Shown piece by piece: positions 34,401 to 45,774 of a stretch of 64,000 nucleotides of DNA. Both the position numbers and the translations under genes were made by a program. The stretch covers positions 8,115,151-8,179,150 of the forward strand of contig NC_003071.7 of the NCBI RefSeq assembly GCF_000001735.4, in the 5' to 3' direction. Within the stretch, counting starts at the first letter, position 1. Each line of letters begins with the position of its first letter. The DNA comes from Arabidopsis thaliana (taxonomy: Eukaryota > Streptophyta > Magnoliopsida > Brassicales > Brassicaceae). The notes under the pieces were generated by a model. It saw only the letters and a program-made list of their open reading frames with translations. It had not been told where the DNA came from and ran no database searches.

Positions 34401-35494
34401 AGGTATATATAACTCTCTATTAAATATATTTTTTTGTTAGTGATAATCTCTATATATTTTTGTATTAGATTTAGATAATCACTAAATTACTTGCTTCTTT
34501 TTTAGCGTGGGAATATTTTATTTTTTAATTTTTAGTAATTTTTTGTGTGACTAATAATATTTAAATTTTTTGAAATATATGTTTTTATATGTCTACTTAT
34601 TGTTAATAATTTAATAATTTAAATTTCTTTAATTTTAAAATTACCATGGCAAATAAATTCAATTTATATACACAACTGTTTTTAAAAACTCTAATACAAC
34701 TTTTAAGTTTTTACAACATTTTATCAAAACAACATATTTTTCTTTATAAGGAAACACCCATAAAAAGTGGACCTATCCAGTTCCAAAATAATAAGAAAAC
34801 CACCAGAAAATAAATATGAAAACAATAATATTCAAATCCAAATAAAATTACAAAATTAAATTAAATACCCAAGATTTGGCCTTCTCACATGCACATGCAA
34901 ACGTGATATTTGCGGTTCAATACCCTCTCCTTGGACATCATTATATTCTTGATTAGAGTCAAATATAAAGAGAAACGTGATTGCTGATGATAGACACGAT
35001 TCATTATTGTTTGCTCAACTTGATCCGTTAATTTCAGTTTCGTATCACCACACTATTGCCAAAATCTCAAGTATCCAATCCATCTATTCTCTCTCGCAAT
35101 CTCTTGTATCTTCAACTACAAATCCCTAATAAAATCTCGTTCTCACAAATATATTTTCACCTCTTTAGTATTGATTTTCGATTTGAGTTGTGATCCAAAG
35201 AGTATACATGAGTTTAAAGGTTCTATGCTTCCCATGAATGGATGATCCTTTTGGTTGTTAGTTGAATATTTTTCCATTCTATTGTTTAGTCCTAGTTTTT
35301 TCTCATCATTTAGTTATTGATGATTATGTATAGTTAGGAATAAGCCGTTATATTTTAAGTGAAATTAAGTTAAAAAATATATATAAAAATTATTATCCCA
35401 TAATACGAGACTAATTATTATACTATTTTTTTTTATTCTAACAATTAATTTTGTTTTTCATATGTTATTTTTTCAAAGTTTATATTTCTATCTT

Positions 35495-35497
<3 letters not shown>
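34401..35497. other. AT-rich intergenic DNA
   Basis: Very AT-rich sequence between the DUF313 copies and the UBA2-like pseudogene. A pyrimidine-rich segment at 35080-35170 resembles a plant leader but is not followed by a credible ORF. No repeats with clear ends were seen. Confidence 0.4.

Positions 35498-35545
<48 letters not shown>
35498..35545. repeat. (TA)n microsatellite
   Basis: About 24 uninterrupted TA units. The run abuts the 3' end of the UBA2-like pseudogene fragment. Confidence 0.95.
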
Positions 35546-35549
<4 letters not shown>

Positions 35550-35737
35550 TATATGTTTCTGTTTCATAAGCCAAAAACTGATTCACTAACTTATCCGCCG
35601 GCATATCAAACGGCACATTCGCCACATAAATCTTCATCATCGATATATCCGAAACATGTGAATTTGTTGTACCTTGATTCCAAGCAGCAGCGAGCTGCAT
35701 AACCGTCCCACCCCTATCAATCTTCTAACGGTTTCTA

Positions 35738-35752
35738 GAACATCTGGATGTC
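35738..35752. repeat. LINE target-site duplication, left
   Basis: GAACATCTGGATGTC, identical to 41071-41085. The repeat encodes (minus strand) the HPDV-containing stretch of the interrupted pseudogene. Confidence 0.95.
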
Positions 35753-35845
35753 ACGTCAGCAAAGTAGGGCGATTTCGAGAGTGATTAGGGTTTTTTCGTC
35801 CGCCGCAAGTCTTTTCTGCCAAGGCGGCTAGCCGCCACTGCCACC

Positions 35846-37266
35846 ATGTCGAAGGAGGTGGGAGCGACCCCTGGGTTGGTACCAACTCATTCTCCAGAAG
35901 TTCAGGGTCCGAAATCTTACGCAAACGTTGTTAGCAGTCGCCCAAGTCTTACCAAGTTCAATGTTGATGTTTCAGTAGTAGATGGGAAATCTATGGTTGT
36001 GGTTCCAGATGTGGTGCTTGAGGATTCAGTTCCGCTATGGGATGATTTCCTAGTCGGTCGTTTTCCAAGCTCTGCCCCCCATATTGCCAAGATCCATGTT
36101 ATTGTTAACAAAATATGGAACTTAGGTGATAAATCAATTCGGATCGATGTTTTTGCGGTTAATGATAACACAGTCAAGTTCAGAATCAGGAATGCATCTG
36201 CTAGATTAAGGGCTCTCCGTAGAGGTATGTGGAACATTTGTGATCTCCCTATGATCGTCTCGAAATGGACACCGATCGTAGAAGATGCTCAGCCGGAAAT
36301 TAAATCTATGCCAATGTGGGTGGTCATAAAAAATGTTCCCTACTCAATGTTCACATGGCCTGGACTTGGTTTTCTTGCTAGTCCTGTGGGGGAACCGCAA
36401 AGATTACATCAAGAAACAAAGTAAGTAACAAGCTTCGAGGAAGCAAAAATTTTTGTTGATGTGGATTTATCAAAACCGCTACCAAAAACCTATTTTTTCA
36501 ACATTAAGGGAGAAGAGTTCTGTGTCGAGTTTGAATATCCATGGTTGCCTCCAAGGTGTGGTGTCTGTGGGAAGTGGGGTCACCCTGAAAATGGTTGTTT
36601 GGCTAGCTTGGGTACAACAAAGGTTTTTACGGGTCCTCTGTTTTGCTCAGAACAGGTAATTGTTAAATCAACATCGGCCCAAGTGTTTCTCTACCGGTTG
36701 CAGTGGCGGTGGGTAATGACCTTGTGGAGTCTGTACCGTTGGTTGATTCTCAAGCTTTGGAGGTAGTAAAGGGAGATATTGCAGAAGAAGTTGAGGAGGG
36801 AGAAATAGCTTCAAATTCAAACCAAAAGTCAGTTCAGGGGGAAAAAATACAAGAGGAAGGGGATTGGTTAACAGTCTCTAGTTCAGGGGGGAAAAAGTAC
36901 ATATCAAAAGTCAGGAAGGACTTTAACCTATGGTCAAGTTTGTATCGCTTCACCCTCACGTTATGCTATTCTTAGCAATATTGAGGATGATTCAGTTCTT
37001 GAGGAAGTGCAAAACGAAGACTCGGTGGGGAAGGAAACAGAAGACTCAGTTAAGGGGGTTTTAGAAGTAGTAGTAGTGGAGGGAAAAGAGGAAATGGCTC
37101 TCAATAAAACTCAACAGGTGAAGTCTTGTTTTGATGGAGCTTCAACTCGAGTTTCCATCCCCAGATCATCTAAGAAGGCTCATAAATTTGTCTCAGTCCC
37201 CAATCAAAAGGCCACGGACGTTCTCCCAAGACAAGTCAGCAAGAAGAATAATAAACGCTTTCCTTA
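35846..37266 (+). pseudogene. LINE ORF1: nucleic-acid-binding protein with DUF4283 and CCHC knuckle (broken)
   Basis: Starts at the ATG 35846 (MSKEVGATPG). The DUF4283-type region is KIWNLGDKSIRIDVFAVND through MWVVIKNVPYSM. A CCHC zinc knuckle CGVCGKWGHPENGC follows at ~36558-36599. Lesions: a TAA stop at 36422-36424 in the same frame, and at least two compensating frameshifts (between ~36640-36703 and near 36925-36975). The tail is rich in Glu and Val and ends immediately before ORF2. Binds element RNA in related LINEs (inference from family). Confidence 0.85.
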
Positions 37267-40200
37267 ATGTCTGGTTTTTTCTGGAACATACGGGGGTTTA
37301 ATAAGCATAATAAACAGAAGGTTGTTCGAGAATGGATTAAAAAAACTTCTTTGCAGTTTGGGTGTGTTCTAGAAACAAGAGTTATTGAAAGTAAAGTTCC
37401 GGTAATTTTTGCGAAGGTGTTTAAGGATTGGCAAATGGTTTCAAACTATGAGTTCAATCGGTTAGGGAGAATATGGGTTGTGTGGAGTTCCAGTGTTCAA
37501 TTGCAGGTTATTTTTAAAAGTAGTCAAATGATAGTGTGTTTGGTGCGGGTGGAGCATTATGATGTTGAGTTCATATGCTCTTTCATCTATGCCTCAAATT
37601 TTGTGGAGGAGAGGAAGAAGCTTTGGCAGGATCTTCATAATCTCCAAAATTCAGTGGCTTTTCGAAATAAGCCATGGCTCTTGTTTGGTGATTTTAATGA
37701 AACTCTTAAGATGGAAGAGCATTCAAGCTATGCAGTATCGCCTATGGTTACGCCGGGTATGAGAGACTTTCAGATTGTGGTGAGATATTGTTCTTTGGAG
37801 GATATGAGAACCCATGGTCCGTTGTTCACATGGGGAAATAAGCGAAATGAAGGACTGATCTGCAAAAAATTAGATAGAGTGCTTTTGAATCCAGAATACA
37901 ATAGTGCCTACCCTCATTCCTATTGTATCATGGACTCTGGTGGTTGCTCAGACCATCTTCGGGGTAGATTTCATCTCAGATCTGCAATTCAGAAGCCTAA
38001 AGGTCCTTTTAAGTTCACTAATGTTATTGCTGCTCACCCAGAGTTTATGCCAAAAGTTGAAGATTTCTGGAAGAATACAACAGAACTCTTTCCCTCTACA
38101 TCCACTCTCTTTCGGTTCTCTAAGAAACTGAAGGAACTTAAGCCCATACTCAAGGACTTAAGCCGTAATAATCTATCAGACTTGACACGTAGAGCTACTT
38201 ACGCCTATGAGGAGCTTTGTAGATGCCAAACCAAATCTCTAACTACTCTAAATCCTCATGATATTGTGGATGAATCTTTGGCTTTTGAAAGATGGGAAAA
38301 GGTGGCTTGACTAGAAGAAGAGTTTTTGCGTCAGAGATCTAAATTGCATTGGCTACAAGTTGGAGATAATATACTAAGGCATTCTACAATGTGTTAAAGG
38401 AGAGACACTTGTTAAATGCCATTCATGAGGTAATGGATCCGCAAGGTACTAGACCTCCAAATCAAGATGACATTAAGATTGAGGCAGTCCGTTTCTTCTC
38501 AGATTTACTATCCTCTCAACCAAGTGATTTTACAGGGATCTCTGTGGACGAACTAAAGGGTATATTACAGTATCGATATTCCTTGCATGAACAAAATCTT
38601 CTAGTTGCTGAGATCACTGAAGCAGAAGTTATGAAAGTTTTTTTCTCTATACCGTTGAATAAATCTCCTGGTCCGGATGGGTACACAGTTGAGTTTTTCA
38701 GAGAAACTTGGTCAGTTATTGGTCAAGAAGTCACAATGGCGATTAAATCTTTCTTTACCTATGGATTCTTACCGAAAGGTTTAAACTCTACGATTTTAGC
38801 TCTTATCCCCAAGAGAACATATGCAAAAGAGATGAAAGACTACAGACCTATTTCGTGTTGCAATGTCTTATATAAAGCCATATCTAAATTGTTAGCAAAC
38901 AGGCTGAAATGTCTTCTTCCAGAGTTTATTGCTCCCAATCAGTCTGCATTTATCAGTGACAGATTGTTGATGGAGAATCTTCTGCTAGCTTCAGAGCTTG
39001 TAAAAGATTATCACAAAGATGGTTTGTCACCCCGTTGTGCTATGAAGATCGACCTTTCCAAAGCTTTTGACTCAGTTCAATGGCCGTTTTTGTTGAATAC
39101 ACTTGCGGCTCTAGACATTCCGGAAAAGTTCATACATTGGATAAATCTTTGTATTTCCACTGCTTCCTTCTCAGTTCAAGTAAATGGTGAGTTAGCGGGT
39201 TATTTTCAAAGTAAATGAGGGCTACGGCAAGGGTGTTCTCTGTCACCGTATCTGTTTGTCATTTGTATGAATGTGTTATCGGCGATGCTTGATAAAGGAG
39301 CAGTAGAAAAGAGATTCGGCTACCACCCTAGATGCAGAAATATGGGACTCACTCACTTATGCTTTGCTGACGACATCATGGTTTTCTCTGCTGGCTCGGC
39401 TCATTCTTTAGAAGGAGTTTTGGCCATTTTCAAAGATTTTGCAGCTTTCTCGGGGTTGAACATTAGTTTGGAGAAATCAACTCTTTTTATGGCTAGTATT
39501 TCTTCTGAAACTTGTGCTTCAATATTGGCTAGATTCCCTTTTGATTCAGGCTCTTTACCTGTTCGCTATTTGGGACTTCCTCTCATGACTAAAAGAATGA
39601 CTCTAGCAGATTGTCTGCCACTTCTTGAGAAAATTCGATCACGTATTAGCTCTTGGAAGAACCGTTTCCTGTCATATGCAGGGAGGCTACAACTTTTAAA
39701 CTCGGTAATTTCAAGCTTAACCAAATTTTGGATTTCAGCCTTTCGTCTACCAAGAGCTTGTATCAGGGAAATAGAGCAAATAAGTGCAGCTTTTCTTTGG
39801 TCGGGAACAGATTTAAATCCTCACAAGGCAAAGGTAGCGTGGCATGATGTGTGTAAACCAAAAAGTGAAGGTGGTTTAGGTTTAAGGTCTCTTGTTGACG
39901 CTAACAAAATCTGTTGTTTCAAATTGATTTGGAGGTTGGTATCGGCGAAACATTCTTTATGGGTTAACTGGATTCAAAATAATCTAATTCGCACCGGTTG
40001 ATTTTGGTCTGTCAAGGCAAACACAACTTTAGGCTCTTGGATGTGGAAGAAGCTTCTAAAATACCGTCACGAGGCAAAGGAGTTTTTTAAGATGGAGGTT
40101 TTCTGTGGTAGGCAAACCTCGTTTTGGTATGATCATTGGTGTTCCTTGGGTCAGCTTCATGGTTTACTTGGAGATCGAGGTTTTATTGATCTGGGTATCT

Positions 40201-40949
40201 CATCTTCTTGTTCAGTGGCGGAAGCGCTTTCTAGTCATAGGAGGAGAAGCCATCGCGATGACATCTTAAATGACATCGAAGAAGAGTTAGAAAAGCTTCT
40301 GTGTCGCGGTATTTGCACAGAACAAGATAGGTCTCTTTGTCGAAGTATTGGGGGTCAGTTTAAGGCTAAGTTTTTCTCTCCGGAAATTTGGCATCAGATA
40401 AGAGAACAAGGATTAGTTAAGCAATGGCACAAGGCGATCTGGTTCTCCGGAGCTACGCCTAAATTCACGTTTATATCTTGGCTTGCTGCTCATGACAGAT
40501 TAACAACCGGTGATAAAATGGCATCTTGGAACAGGGGAATCTCCTCTGTTTGTGTTCTTTGTAATATCTCAGCTGAGTCAAGAGATCATCTGTTCTTCTC
40601 CTGCAATTTCTCTTCACACATTTGGGATAGACTAACCCGAAGACTTCTTCTTTGCCGCTACACAACCAACTTTCCTGCTTTGCTCCTCCTTCTTTCAGGA
40701 CAAGACTTCTCAGGTACAAAGCGTTTCCTCTTGCGCTATGTATTTCAAGCAACGATACACACATTATGGAGAGAAAGAAACAAGCGTAGGCATGGAGATC
40801 TGCCTATACCATCAGATCATATCATCAAATTCATTGATCGGCAAACTCGAAACCGTTTAAGCACAATCACAAAGCAAGGCTTGCACAAATATGCCGATGG
40901 CCTCCGCATATGGTTTGCAGCGAGAGACAACTTAACGCCAAATCATTAG
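37267..40949 (+). pseudogene. LINE ORF2: endonuclease and reverse transcriptase (broken)
   Basis: An AP-type endonuclease begins at 37267 (FFWNIRGFNK; WLLFGDFNE; GGCSDHL). The reverse transcriptase follows (NKSPGPDGYTVEFF; YRPISCCNVLYK; MKIDLSKAFDSVQW; catalytic CFADDIMVF at ~39361-39387), then a zf-RVT-like C-terminal domain (CVLCNISAESRDHLFFSC). Lesions: TGA at ~38308, a one-base frameshift near 38370, TGA at 39216 and TGA at ~39999. The stop at 39216 sits where the family has Arg in RGLRQG, which fits CGA to TGA by methyl-cytosine deamination. No RNase H domain was recognised. Confidence 0.9.
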
Positions 40950-41070
40950 TATTTCTTTGTTTTTTTCCTTTTGATTTTAAGTCTAAATCAAGTTAATAAA
41001 TGGCTGCATATATTGTAAACCAGGTTTTTTCTTTGAATAAATTTAACAATTTTTCAAAAAAAAAAAAAAA

Positions 41071-41085
41071 GAACATCTGGATGTC
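41071..41085. repeat. LINE target-site duplication, right
   Basis: A perfect 15-bp copy of 35738-35752, directly after the poly(A) tail. Confidence 0.95.
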
Positions 41086-41251
41086 GTACAATAGCTTCTT
41101 GCAAGATATCAAGAAGCTGATCAGCAAAGAAAAGCTCGGTAATCTTCCTCGCGTCTTGTGGCACCAATCGAAACGAAACAGAGCCACTGACTCCATCGTG
41201 TAGCATCGCGATTCCATTTTCATCGAGCTTTCGCTTCTTCAACATATCCAT

Positions 41252-42656
41252 GGTCGAAGATAGCAGCCAAGGAACTTTGTGGGAAGAATGAGTGAAGTTA
41301 GAAGAGATCACATGTTCGTAGGACATAATTAAGCCTAGCTCTTTTTCCTTAAAATATAACTATAGCATTGGTACACCAAAAGAAATTAAACGTATTCGTC
41401 AAATTCATAGTTTAATTGATTAGAGTAGATGAGAAAACCATTTGCTGTTTCATACCCGACTTTTTTCCAATCACGTGAAACGTAAAGGTAAAACATATTT
41501 GTAACTAAACCATATTTTTCTTTCTTTCTTTCTCTCGTGTTTGTTTTAGAACCTAATCTGATCTGAATATTAACACACAAAAAGATGATAAATGAGAACA
41601 TATAACAAATCATGAAATGAGATGAGAACATACTTCTCTAGAAAATTTTCTAAAATATCCGAATCAATTGATGGCGAACAACTAAACAGTAGAATACAAT
41701 ATGTATATTAAACAGAAAATCAAACGCTAAGGAATTAAAAATCATGAAAAGATTATTAACACGAGAGATGAGAACTTAACTCTCCGAAAATTTGTCCTAA
41801 AACATCCATTTCAATTTTCTCGCAAAGAATTAAAACTTAGAACACAATATATCAAATCAAACGTGTATGAATTGAACTTAAAAATTTACATGTTACATCA
41901 GCATCTAAATTTTTATAAATTAATTCACGACTTATGGATTAGTATGTATATTCAAAAAAATAGTTGGCACGATCAAAAAAGAAACATTAGGTAGCTATAA
42001 TCTGATAGTGAATTAAATGAAAAGTATTTATAAAAAACTAAGAGGCTGCTCATGATTTAGGATTTTACCTTTTTACAATTTCCAGAAACACACAAAATAA
42101 GAAAATTTATTTTGTGAAGTTACATTAACATTTATATCCAATATTACACACTAAAAAAACGAAACCACCATATATTCATTATTATAAACATATGGCTTAT
42201 TAATCTAAATCTGTTAAACTATATATCTAAATCTGTTAATCTAAATCTGTTAAATTATATAAATATGTTATTATAAACATATCCTTTTATTATATAAATC
42301 TGTTAAATTATATATCTAAATCTGTTATTATAAACATATCCTTTTATCTTCTAAATCTTACTAATCTAAATCTGTTAAATTATATAAGGGTGTTTAAAAA
42401 ATGGATATATATGTTTTTGTCCACAAATGAATATATACATTTATATCGATTTTTTTTATATACTTTCGTAAATGTTAATTGATGACATGTCCAACCGTAA
42501 TTTGCTGTTTAAAATTTTATGTGGACGGCATACGAATCAAATAGCCTCGACTTTTCTATAGTATAAATTGTATGTAACTTGTAGGCTCTCTCTAAGGCGG
42601 AACGCTCCCCTACCGATGTATTTTGACATCCCACAGCTTCGGCCCATGTAGTCTAT
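41252..42656. other. AT-rich spacer with local repeats
   Basis: No gene. 41610-41710 and 41742-41860 look like diverged tandem copies (shared ATCATGAAA, GAGATGAGAAC, CTCT.GAAAATTTTCTAAAA and related blocks). 42203-42385 holds six copies of TAAATCTGTTA and two copies of TTATTATAAACATATCC. 42560-42640 is a GC-richer patch of unknown origin. Confidence 0.5.
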
Positions 42657-42790
42657 TGGTTATTTTTGTGGTTCAGTTTAAATTTTAAATACATGTATTT
42701 ATCCTCAAACTTTTTTTTTTGCGATTCTCAAACTATTTAATTCAAATCCAGAAACGGTTTATTTCTCCCCAAAATACATGTATTTATCCA
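42657..42790 (+). repeat. Dispersed repeat, copy 2
   Basis: Same-orientation partner of 33909-34045. It lies 8.6 kb away and 350 bp upstream of the YIP4A ATG. Confidence 0.7.
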
Positions 42791-43137
42791 TGTTAATTTT
42801 TTTATTTCTTTGGCTTAAGTAATAATTAGATCAATACATTTTAGACCAATAAACGTTTGAACGTCTTTTTGCATCAGAACGTGAAATTAATGTCAAACGC
42901 AAACGCATGTACAAATCCTGAACAAACATACCGCTTAGGTGATGGATGGTTGCGTAAGAACAAAACACCTTAAACGGCAGCGTTTTGTAGGAGCACCGCT
43001 TCGCACGTTTCTTCCATATCTCTGATCACGTGATAGTCGTCTTCTTCAGATCTTTTATCACTTTCTTCTTCCCGGAGAAAATTTGGCCCTAAATCACTTT
43101 CCCGGGAAAATCAAACTCTGGGGAAAGAGTTGAAACA
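42791..43137 (+). promoter_or_regulatory. YIP4A promoter and leader
   Basis: A short promoter with one G-box-like CACGTG (TCACGTGATA, 43026-43035), a CT-rich leader and no upstream ATG after ~42990. Confidence 0.45.
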
Positions 43138-44698
43138 ATGTCACAAGGCGATACAGTACCGCTTCATCCATCGTCTCAATCAGACATTGACGAGATCGAG
43201 AATCTGATTAACGAAAGCGTCCAATCAGGTCCCGGAACCGTTCTCGCCGCTCGTCCACCGAGCCCAACCAGACCTTCGATTCCAGTATCTTCTTCTTCTT
43301 CTTCTTCTCCGTTTATGCAATCGAATCTTCCACCGCTTCATCCGTCGTCATCAGCTCAGAAAGTGACACATGTCCCCGTTCCTCCGCCTCTTCCGGCGGT
43401 AAGTAACTCCAGCAATTTCCAAGGAGCGAGTGCTTTTGGATCTCCGCCTAATACGTTGACGGAGCCTGTGTGGGATACTGTGAAGCGAGATCTGTCTCGG
43501 ATCGTGAGTAATTTGAAGCTTGTGGTGTTTCCTAATCCGTATAGGGAAGATCCTGGGAAGGCTCTTAGAGATTGGGATCTTTGGGGTCCGTTTTTCTTCA
43601 TTGTGTTCTTGGGTCTTACTCTTTCATGGTCAGCTTCCGTCAAGAAGGTTAGCTCTCAGATCAGTAGCTAGTTTCTCTCAGCTTTAAGCTTGTGTGATCT
43701 AAATGTGATCTGGAACTTTAGCTTTTAGGTATCTGATAGAGTTCTTTAGAATGTCTCTGTTACAGAAAATGAGTGGGATTAAAGATAGCATTTCACTTCA
43801 TTGCATTAAGATTGTTCCTTCAATTGTGAATTGTTTGATTATAGATGGAACACGATGACGGGAAACAAGGATTGAGTTACAGAAAATTAGGAGTTTTTAA
43901 ATGGGAGTGAAGATAGCATTTCCACTTCTTTGCATTAAGATTGTTCTCCAATTGTGATTTTTTAGATTATAGAAGGAACATGATGAAGAAAAATGAGGAC
44001 TGTTCTTGTGGCATTGCTTCTCACTTGATTCTTAGGCTATAGGTTATATAAAGCTTCTTTCTTGTACAGTGGATCATGTAGGATTTTGACTCACAAAGTA
44101 GCACTTTGGATGCACTATTCTGAGTTATTAGCATGTAGGTCTGATTAAAGGATTGAATTTGAATCTGATGTAATTACAGCTTATCTTGCCGATATTGAGT
44201 GGCTTTTCATAGAATGCTATCTATTATCTATCAGAATTCGTCTTTGTCTCATACCTTTTCCCTTTGATTCCAGTCCGAGGTATTTGCAGTGGCATTTGCA
44301 CTATTAGCAGCCGGGGCGGTGATCCTTACACTAAACGTGCTTCTCCTGGTAAACCACCACTGCTCTCTCCTTGTATCTCGTGCAGATGTTTTTCGTTTGA
44401 TCACATACTTACAACCATTATGTTGTGTCATGAACAGGGTGGACATATAATCTTCTTCCAAAGCTTGAGCCTTCTAGGTTACTGTTTATTTCCGCTAGAC
44501 GTTGGAGCCGTGATCTGCATGTTGAAAGACAATGTGATACTGAAGATGGTGGTTGTGTCTGTAACCCTTGCCTGGAGCTCATGGGCTGCTTACCCTTTTA
44601 TGAGCTCAGCGGTTAACCCAAGAAGAAAAGCACTCGCTCTATACCCCGTCTTCCTCATGTATGTGTCAGTCGGTTTTCTCATCATAGCCATCAATTGA
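43138..44698 (+). CDS. YIP4A: Yip1-family Golgi/TGN membrane protein YIP4a
   Basis: Integral membrane protein of the Yip1/YIPF family, part of the TGN complex with ECHIDNA needed for secretory trafficking and cell elongation in Arabidopsis (from family knowledge). Three exons: 43138-43647, 44274-44348 and 44438-44698, giving 281 aa. The N-terminal ~120 residues are cytosolic and Pro/Ser-rich ([18 protein letters not shown]). Five hydrophobic spans follow ([32 protein letters not shown] and [56 protein letters not shown]). The Yip1 signature [16 protein letters not shown] is present. It matches At2g18840 from memory; intron 1 carries a tandem duplication. Confidence 0.92.
43764..43985 (+). repeat. 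Imperfect tandem duplication in YIP4A intron 1
   Basis: Two ~100-bp copies with period about 118. GATAGCATTTC.ACTTC.TTGCATTAAGATTGTT..TCAATTGTGA...GATTATAGA.GGAACA.GATGA is shared between 43784-43860 and 43911-43987. Copies differ by scattered substitutions and small gaps. Confidence 0.8.
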
Positions 44699-45774
44699 AT
44701 CCCCAATTTTGAGAAGAAAAAGGGAATCATCACAGGTATTCTCAGGAATCAGCTTGGATAGAAATTTTTCATACATACACAAACCATCCTGAGTTCTGAT
44801 GATCATGTATAAACATGTTTTGTTACCCTTTTTTGTGGGTTTGGTTAAAAAGAAGATCATCATTTGTATGTGCCCCGCTCTATCTGCATTAAGCTTACAT
44901 TTATCTTTTTGGCCATAAATACAATTTTTTTACCAAACATTACTTCATATGGTTTCTCGAGATAGTATCGACATGCAATTTTGTTGGTCGTCCACCCAAC
45001 CCTAAACACGTGTTATAGTATTAACATGGAAATGTGGAAACCAGATCACAACCATGCTAAAACAAGGGTTAAATTTTATTTAGTAATCATTAGCATAATC
45101 GAATAGATTATGAACATATTTTTGATATATAATAATACCAAATTCAATATTTGCTTTAAATTTATATTTATATTTTGGAATCGCAATAAAAAAATTGTTT
45201 ACACAATCCATCATTCGTTATTTTCAAAATTATTCTACTTATTTTATTCATTTCAAAATTATTCGAATACATTAATGAACATCATTCATTTTTCAATTTT
45301 TTTTTGTTATTCAACTTATTTATTCATTTTTATTTATTTATTCAACTTTTTAATTTTTATTTTGTTGTTAGCTTCCATTTGCATATGCTTCGTATCGTAT
45401 ATCATCACTTCCAGTTTTTTACCGGTTGGGGGGGGGGGGGGGGAAGAAGCAGAGATGATTCGTCAACAAACAAAAACGAATTTATTTTGAACCAAACCGG
45501 ATGTATATTTTAAACCGAAATCAAACCGGGAAAACCTGTATTGACGAGCCCTCTTCTTCTTCAGCTAGTGAGAGGCTGCCTCACTTGCTTGCTGGTTTGA
45601 TACTGCCAAGTTTTTCGCTTTCTCAGCTCTTCCTTCGATGGTAATCTTCAAATTCCTTTCCTTTAGACCCTTATTAATCTTATTGCTTTTGTAATAGACT
45701 TGGTTTAGTGTGTTTTTTGTCGTAGCGAGTTTAATCTTGTTGCTGGTTATTGTAAGGTTGGTGCTTTGAATATC
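44699..45774. other. YIP4A 3'UTR, AT-rich spacer, poly-G tract and SET-gene leader
   Basis: 44699-44890 is 3'UTR. 45050-45420 is low-complexity A/T. 45428-45443 is a run of 16 G. 45540-45774 is a pyrimidine-rich leader, likely with a 5'UTR intron (a donor-like ATG|GTAATC near 45638-45646 and an acceptor before 45775). Confidence 0.5.
45428..45443 (+). repeat. Poly(G) tract, 16 G
   Basis: An uninterrupted run of 16 guanines in otherwise AT-rich DNA, about 330 bp upstream of the SET-domain ATG and probably just outside its leader. It could form a G-quadruplex. Very unusual in Arabidopsis. Confidence 0.95.

Larger units (their letters stand above)
35753..41070 (+). mobile_element. L1-clade non-LTR retrotransposon (LINE, Ta11-like), near full length, defective
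   Basis: A 5.3 kb element bounded by the 15-bp duplication. It has a ~93-bp 5'UTR, ORF1, ORF2, a ~107-bp 3'UTR and an A14 tail (41057-41070). It is plus-strand, opposite to the host pseudogene. Both ORFs carry nonsense and frameshift lesions, so it is immobile on its own. The intact target-site duplication and full-length structure suggest a fairly recent insertion, although several lesions have since accumulated. Arabidopsis Ta11-type LINEs have this two-ORF layout with an RT but no LTR. It likely corresponds to At2g18820. Confidence 0.95.
35546..41251 (-). pseudogene. UBA2-type RRM protein pseudogene, split by a LINE
   Basis: Two minus-strand pieces join across the LINE. The 5' piece (41251-41071) begins MDMLKKRKLDENG, then RLVPQDARKI and DQLLDILQEAIVRHPDV. 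The 3' piece (35752-35549) resumes in frame HPDVLETVRRLI. It then jumps, after a deletion or gap, to QLAAAWNQGTT and KIYVANVPFDMPADKLVNQ, ending in LAYE before a stop and the TA run. The order matches UBA2-family hnRNP-like proteins (UBA2C, At3g15010, from memory): N-terminal helical region, RRM1, linker, RRM2. All of RRM1 is missing and RRM2 stops after its first strand and helix. It is therefore a deleted, truncated copy, broken before or independently of the LINE insertion. Whether it is a processed copy cannot be told. Confidence 0.75.

Noticed and set aside
42203-42385. Repeated TAAATCTGTTA units, superficially array-like
   Set aside because: Units and spacers are short, irregular and AT-rich, and the genome is a plant nucleus; this is a local minisatellite, not a CRISPR array.
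45110-45490. 126-codon plus-strand ORF
   Set aside because: Phe/Ile/Tyr-rich translation of low-complexity AT DNA, running into the poly-G tract; no domain and no leader or splice context.
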